From: an uncultured Oscillospiraceae bacterium
GTDB lineage: Bacteria; Bacillota; Clostridia; Oscillospirales; Ruminococcaceae
Length of the DNA stretch: 7,324 nt
Assembly (NCBI GenBank): GCA_910586535.1
Contig: CAJUHS010000049.1
Coordinates: 1-7,324 of the forward strand
Direction: 5' to 3'
The notes under the pieces were generated by a model. It did not search any database, had not been told where the DNA came from, and worked only from the letters and a program-made list of their open reading frames with translations. Position 1 is the first letter of the stretch; every line of letters begins with the position of its first letter. Shown in pieces: positions 5,095 through 7,324 of this stretch. Both the position numbers and the translations under genes were made by a program.

Positions 5095-5543
5095 GCGTGA
5101 TTATAAATGCTGTAATAAATTCTGTAAATGAGGTAAGATTTACTATCCCCGTACCGCCCGTAACAAAGAAAAATCATGGTCGTATCGTTATGTGCGGACG
5201 GTATCCGAAGCTTTTGCCAAGCGAAGCATATGAGCGGTACACAAAGGCGGCAATGCCGTTTTTGAAAGCGATACATAATGCTGTCGGTACGATTGACAGT
5301 CCCGTAAATCTGAAATGCGTTTTCTATCTGAACAGGCGGTTTAAGGGCGATCTGGCGGGGTACTTACAGGCGGTTCAGGATCTGCTTGTGGAGGTGGGCA
5401 TACTTGCGGACGATAACAGGAATATCGTGGCTTCTGTGGACGGGAGCGCGGTGCTTTACGACAAGGAAAATCCGAGGACGGAGGTAACGATCACGAAAAA
5501 GGAGAATTACGAGCAATGGACGACGAGGCGCGGGCGGCGTTAG
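5091..5543 (+). CDS. rusA: RusA-family Holliday junction resolvase
   Basis: A 150-residue nuclease of the RusA family, which cuts four-way junctions during phage recombination and replication. Features: VRFTIPVPPVTKKNHGRI (15-32) with the usual PVTKKN, a PSEAYERY segment (43-50), the catalytic acidic block GDLAGYLQAVQDLLVEVGILADDN (86-109; D87, D97, D107, D108), and the end DGSAVLYDKENPRTEVTI (117-134). In E. coli RusA the first block reads DLDN; here it is DLAG, so the second Asp is replaced. Variants there are known to me in Firmicutes phages, but the Asn-to-Gly change (G90) looks less usual. GGAGG at 5076-5080 precedes the ATG. It overlaps the DnaC gene by 4 bases. Confidence 0.88.
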   Translation: MSVIINAVINSVNEVRFTIPVPPVTKKNHGRIVMCGRYPKLLPSEAYERYTKAAMPFLKAIHNAVGTIDSPVNLKCVFYLNRRFKGDLAGYLQAVQDLLVEVGILADDNRNIVASVDGSAVLYDKENPRTEVTITKKENYEQWTTRRGRR

Positions 5544-5593
5544 ATAGGTTGTACGAGGCTATCGACGAGCCTAAATATGATTTGGGAGGCTGA
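5516..5593 (+). CDS. Possible 25-aa peptide overlapping the rusA end
   Basis: The frame ATG 5516 to TGA 5591-5593 encodes MDDEARAALDRLYEAIDEPKYD and three more residues. GGAG at 5501-5504 is 11 bases upstream, somewhat far. It overlaps rusA by 28 bases and ends two bases before the next gene, so it exactly bridges the two and its 3' part carries the next ribosome site. It may be a real leader-like or coupling ORF, or the stump of a larger gene lost by deletion. I do not recognise it. Confidence 0.35.
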   Translation: MDDEARAALDRLYEAIDEPKYDLGG

Positions 5594-5595
5594 AT

Positions 5596-5910
5596 ATGAA
5601 AGGTAAAAGCAAATTTGACTTTGATACTTTCAGCGATGGTTCGTTTGTAGCAAATGCTCAGATTTACACCAAAGAAGAGGCTATTGCTATTTTTGTAGAA
5701 GAAACGGAACCTGAACCGTCGGACAGTTTTTACGTTGGTACAGCTTTTGTAACGTGGAGAGCGGGAGTTAATGAAGATTATGAACCGGTTGTATGTTGGT
5801 GGCTTGATAAGACCTCGTACAAACGCAGTTGTCCGGTTTGGGTATTAGGTGATGATGATTACTATGGCTCTGAAATAATTTTTATGGAGGATTTGAAAAA
5901 TGACATTTAA
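5596..5910 (+). CDS. Hypothetical phage protein, 104 aa
   Basis: The start at ATG 5596 is supported by GGGAGG at 5583-5588, seven bases upstream. The protein is acidic and aromatic-rich (FYVGTAFVTWRAG, VVCWWLDKTSY, SCPVWVLGDDDYYGSEIIFMEDL), with alternating hydrophobic stretches suggesting a small beta-rich soluble domain. There is no signal peptide, membrane segment or cysteine pair typical of a zinc finger (only C79-type single cysteines in VVCWW and SCPVW). I do not recognise a family. Base composition is more AT-rich than rusA next to it, suggesting a separately acquired accessory gene. It overlaps the next gene by 11 bases. Confidence 0.7.
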   Translation: MKGKSKFDFDTFSDGSFVANAQIYTKEEAIAIFVEETEPEPSDSFYVGTAFVTWRAGVNEDYEPVVCWWLDKTSYKRSCPVWVLGDDDYYGSEIIFMEDLKNDI

Positions 5911-6097
5911 AAAAACTGATTGGATTTCTGTTAAAGAACAAATGCCGCCTACAGCAAAAATTGTAGAAACAAAAGTAGACGATGGAAAATGGGTTAGAAA
6001 CATACAGAAATTAATTTATGACAGAAATTTATGGTGGCTTTCAGATTATTCAATGTATGTTTATTATAATCCTACACATTGGAGGTATTTGAAATGA
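5900..6097 (+). CDS. DUF551-like small protein
   Basis: A 65-residue protein with GGAGG at 5886-5890 nine bases before its ATG. It has the frame of DUF551-type phage proteins: an opening W-I-S-V-K-E-Q-M-P (8-16) and a closing PTHWRYLK (58-65), with conserved tryptophans between (W31, W45, W46). The usual family motif is WIsVkdrLPe ... THWmPLPepP; here the proline-rich tail is missing and the protein ends at YLK, so it is a divergent or shortened member. Function unknown. It is strongly AT-rich. Its stop overlaps the next start (ATGA). Confidence 0.65.
   Translation: MTFKKTDWISVKEQMPPTAKIVETKVDDGKWVRNIQKLIYDRNLWWLSDYSMYVYYNPTHWRYLK
6081..6096 (+). promoter_or_regulatory. Ribosome binding site that fixes the start at 6094
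   Basis: GGAGG at 6081-6085 is eight bases before ATG 6094. An in-frame ATG at 6079 overlaps the motif and is not preceded by another site, so 6094 is chosen; this also gives the 4-base ATGA overlap seen at other junctions here. Confidence 0.8.
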
Positions 6098-6762
6098 CCC
6101 GTACAGAAGTTTTACAAACGGCAAAGCCTATCCCGTTTAACGACGAAATGGTTAGGGCGATACTGCGAAATGATAAATCGGTCACAAGGCGTAAAGTAAA
6201 ACCGCAGCCTCCGAAAGAGGCTGACGGAATATACGAGCGAATGGATAACGGTAATTTCCAAATGAAAGTCTCACCTTATGAGAGCATTTATGACTATGAG
6301 ATAATACCGCCGTATCAAGTTGGTGATTATCTCTATGTACAGGAAACGTGGAGCGAGGACAAGCACAATTATTTATACCGCGCCGACTTTTTCGACGATG
6401 CTTTGGAGAAGCTCAAAAACATTATACGGTGGGTGTCCCTGAAGCTTATGCCCCGAAAGGCTGCAAGGATATTCTTGCGTGTTACAGATGTAAGGGTGGA
6501 GCGGTTGCAGGATATTAAAATTCGGGATATCGTTGCAGAGGGCATATATGAAGATTGTCAAGATTGCTTTGAAAATTATGGGTATGGCAATCAGTGTTGT
6601 ATTGGTGAGAATGATGAGTGTCATTTATACGATGACGCAGTAACCCAATTTGAAAACGTATGGAACAGCACGATCAAGAAATCCGAACTCGGCAAATACG
6701 GCTGGAACGCTAATCCTTGGGTCTGGGTCATTGAGTTTGAGAAAGTGGAGGCGACGGAATGA
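6094..6762 (+). CDS. ASCH/PUA-like domain phage protein
   Basis: A 222-residue soluble protein of a family common in phages and prophages. Signature parts: KPIPFNDEMVRAILRNDKSVTRR (11-33), YQVGDYLYVQETW (74-86), SLKLMPRKAARIFLRVTDVRVERLQDI (115-141), IVAEGI (146-151) and the closing GWNANPWVWVIEFE (203-216). The VGDxLYVxETW and ARIxLRVTxVRVERLQDI elements point to an ASCH/PUA-like beta-barrel, a fold that usually binds RNA or modified nucleotides; the ligand here is unknown. An insert at 152-180 holds five cysteines (CQDC, QCC, C176), which may bind a metal. It overlaps both neighbours by 4 bases. The assignment is from motif memory. Confidence 0.75.
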   Translation: MTRTEVLQTAKPIPFNDEMVRAILRNDKSVTRRKVKPQPPKEADGIYERMDNGNFQMKVSPYESIYDYEIIPPYQVGDYLYVQETWSEDKHNYLYRADFFDDALEKLKNIIRWVSLKLMPRKAARIFLRVTDVRVERLQDIKIRDIVAEGIYEDCQDCFENYGYGNQCCIGENDECHLYDDAVTQFENVWNSTIKKSELGKYGWNANPWVWVIEFEKVEATE

Positions 6763-7007
6763 ACGAAATTAAACTAAAACCATGTCCGTTTTGCGGCAGT
6801 GAAGCACAATTCAAAACTATTTCTAATAAAAGTGGAAATCAATCTGTAGGTTTTGAATTTGAAATATCCTGTGTAAAATGTGGCGTTATGCTTCCAAAAC
6901 GGTATAGTGTTGAATTCCAATTAAGTAATTCGGGAGTAATTAAGCCGATAACAGATCACAGAATGACTGCTTTAGAAGCTTGGAACAGGAGGGCTGACAA
7001 TGGATAA
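6759..7007 (+). CDS. Lar-type zinc-ribbon protein (putative restriction alleviation)
   Basis: An 82-residue protein with GGAGG at 6747-6751 seven bases before an ATG that overlaps the previous stop. It opens LKPCPFCGSEAQF (C9, C12), has a second knuckle CVKCG (C38, C41), and ends with ALEAWNRRAD (71-80). This is the standard plan of the Lar_restr_allev family. The founding member, Lar of the E. coli Rac prophage, lowers EcoKI restriction by helping modification, and lies near recET; the function of Firmicutes homologues is mostly inferred. The loop between the knuckles is about average. It overlaps the next gene by 8 bases. Confidence 0.8.
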   Translation: MNEIKLKPCPFCGSEAQFKTISNKSGNQSVGFEFEISCVKCGVMLPKRYSVEFQLSNSGVIKPITDHRMTALEAWNRRADNG

Positions 7008-7272
7008 AAAAGAATACATAGAACGTCGAGAGGTATATTCGGAAATAAACAAACTTCCGCTTACCGAAGATGCCGCAATGGAAATTTTATGGGCAGTTGA
7101 CAAGATTCCGACTGCTGATGTTCGCCCTGAGAGGCACGGTTGTTGGATTGAAGATGAAAGCGGGGTTATTATTTGTTCTGAGTGCGGAGAAGAACACGAA
7201 TGGGAAGATTACCGTTCTATTTATTGTGAGTACTGCGGCGCAAAAATGGATCTGGACAATGACACGGAATGA
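7000..7272 (+). CDS. Zinc-ribbon phage protein
   Basis: A 90-residue protein starting at ATG 7000 with AGGAGGG at 6987-6993. The N-terminal helix region (MDKKEYIERREVYSEINKLP ... AVDKIPTADVRPERHGCWI) and the C-terminal zinc ribbon CSECG ... CEYCGAKMD (C59, C62, C76, C79) match a very common small phage protein whose plan is yI.re.v...l..iPaaDVvPv.hG.Wi...CS.Cg...yCp.CGAkMd. No role is established to my knowledge. It overlaps the Lar-type gene by 8 bases and the next gene by 4. Together with the Lar-type gene it forms a zinc-ribbon pair. Confidence 0.8.
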   Translation: MDKKEYIERREVYSEINKLPLTEDAAMEILWAVDKIPTADVRPERHGCWIEDESGVIICSECGEEHEWEDYRSIYCEYCGAKMDLDNDTE

Positions 7273-7324
7273 ACAAAGCTCTTTTATCATCAAAAAATAT
7301 GTGTTGGTGTACGCCGCAGGGTTT
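7269..7324 (+). CDS. Start of a phage DNA N6-adenine methyltransferase (partial)
   Basis: An ATG at 7269 overlaps the previous stop by 4 bases and stays open to the window edge. The visible 18 residues are MNKALLSSKNMCWCTPQG. An opening of the form SSxxxxWxTPxxFF is characteristic of phage Dam-type N6-adenine methyltransferases (DNA_N6-adenine MTase family), which methylate GATC-like sites and can protect phage DNA from restriction. There is no strong ribosome site, so translation is probably coupled to the upstream gene. The catalytic NPPY-type motif would lie beyond the window, so this is a motif-based guess from the N-terminus. Confidence 0.65.
   Translation, partial: MNKALLSSKNMCWCTPQG

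Overview
The window is a stretch of the early (recombination and replication) region of a tailed bacteriophage or prophage, most likely of a Firmicutes/Clostridia host. The evidence is the gene set and order (DUF1351 protein, RecT, metallo-beta-lactamase-fold protein, DUF6291-type replication initiator, DnaC-type loader, RusA), strong GGAGG ribosome binding sites before most starts, moderate-to-low GC, and many tiny genes packed head to tail. All 17 genes I can support lie on the + strand. Of the 16 gene junctions, 13 overlap by 4 to 29 bases and the other three leave gaps of only 2-3 bases. There is no stretch over 300 bases without a gene, and I see no convincing promoter, rho-independent terminator, tRNA or insertion sequence. 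The window therefore looks like the inside of one long polycistronic transcript whose promoter lies upstream.

Layout. 1-600: the 3' part of a gene whose visible 5' end is four 24-bp tandem repeats (octapeptide A-[RW]-[GE]-N-S-S-V-V), followed by a DUF7666-like domain. 597-903: two small proteins, one with a heptad-like helix and one rich in cysteine; the first gene contains a dense set of alternating inverted repeats. 906-3286: the recombination block, with the DUF1351 protein, the RecT annealase and an MBL-fold putative nuclease or hydrolase. 3279-5094: the replication block, with a small Cys protein, the initiator (which has origin-like repeats inside its gene) and the DnaC/IstB-family AAA+ helicase loader. 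5091-5593: a RusA-type Holliday junction resolvase and a 25-codon mini-ORF. 5596-7324: an accessory block with an unrecognised 104-aa protein, a DUF551-like protein, an ASCH/PUA-like protein, a Lar-type zinc ribbon, a second zinc-ribbon protein, and the first 18 codons of what looks like a phage DNA N6-adenine methyltransferase running off the window.

How the genes probably work together: RecT anneals single strands, perhaps fed by the neighbouring MBL protein acting as nuclease (inference). The initiator recognises an origin and hands the host helicase over through the DnaC-type loader. RusA resolves the branched intermediates. The downstream genes look like host-interaction or anti-restriction cargo.

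The overall module is ordinary for Firmicutes phages. The points most worth a second look are the origin-like architecture inside the initiator gene, the RecT-MBL pairing, the triple alternating inverted repeat near 730-755, and the tandem-repeat protein at the left edge.
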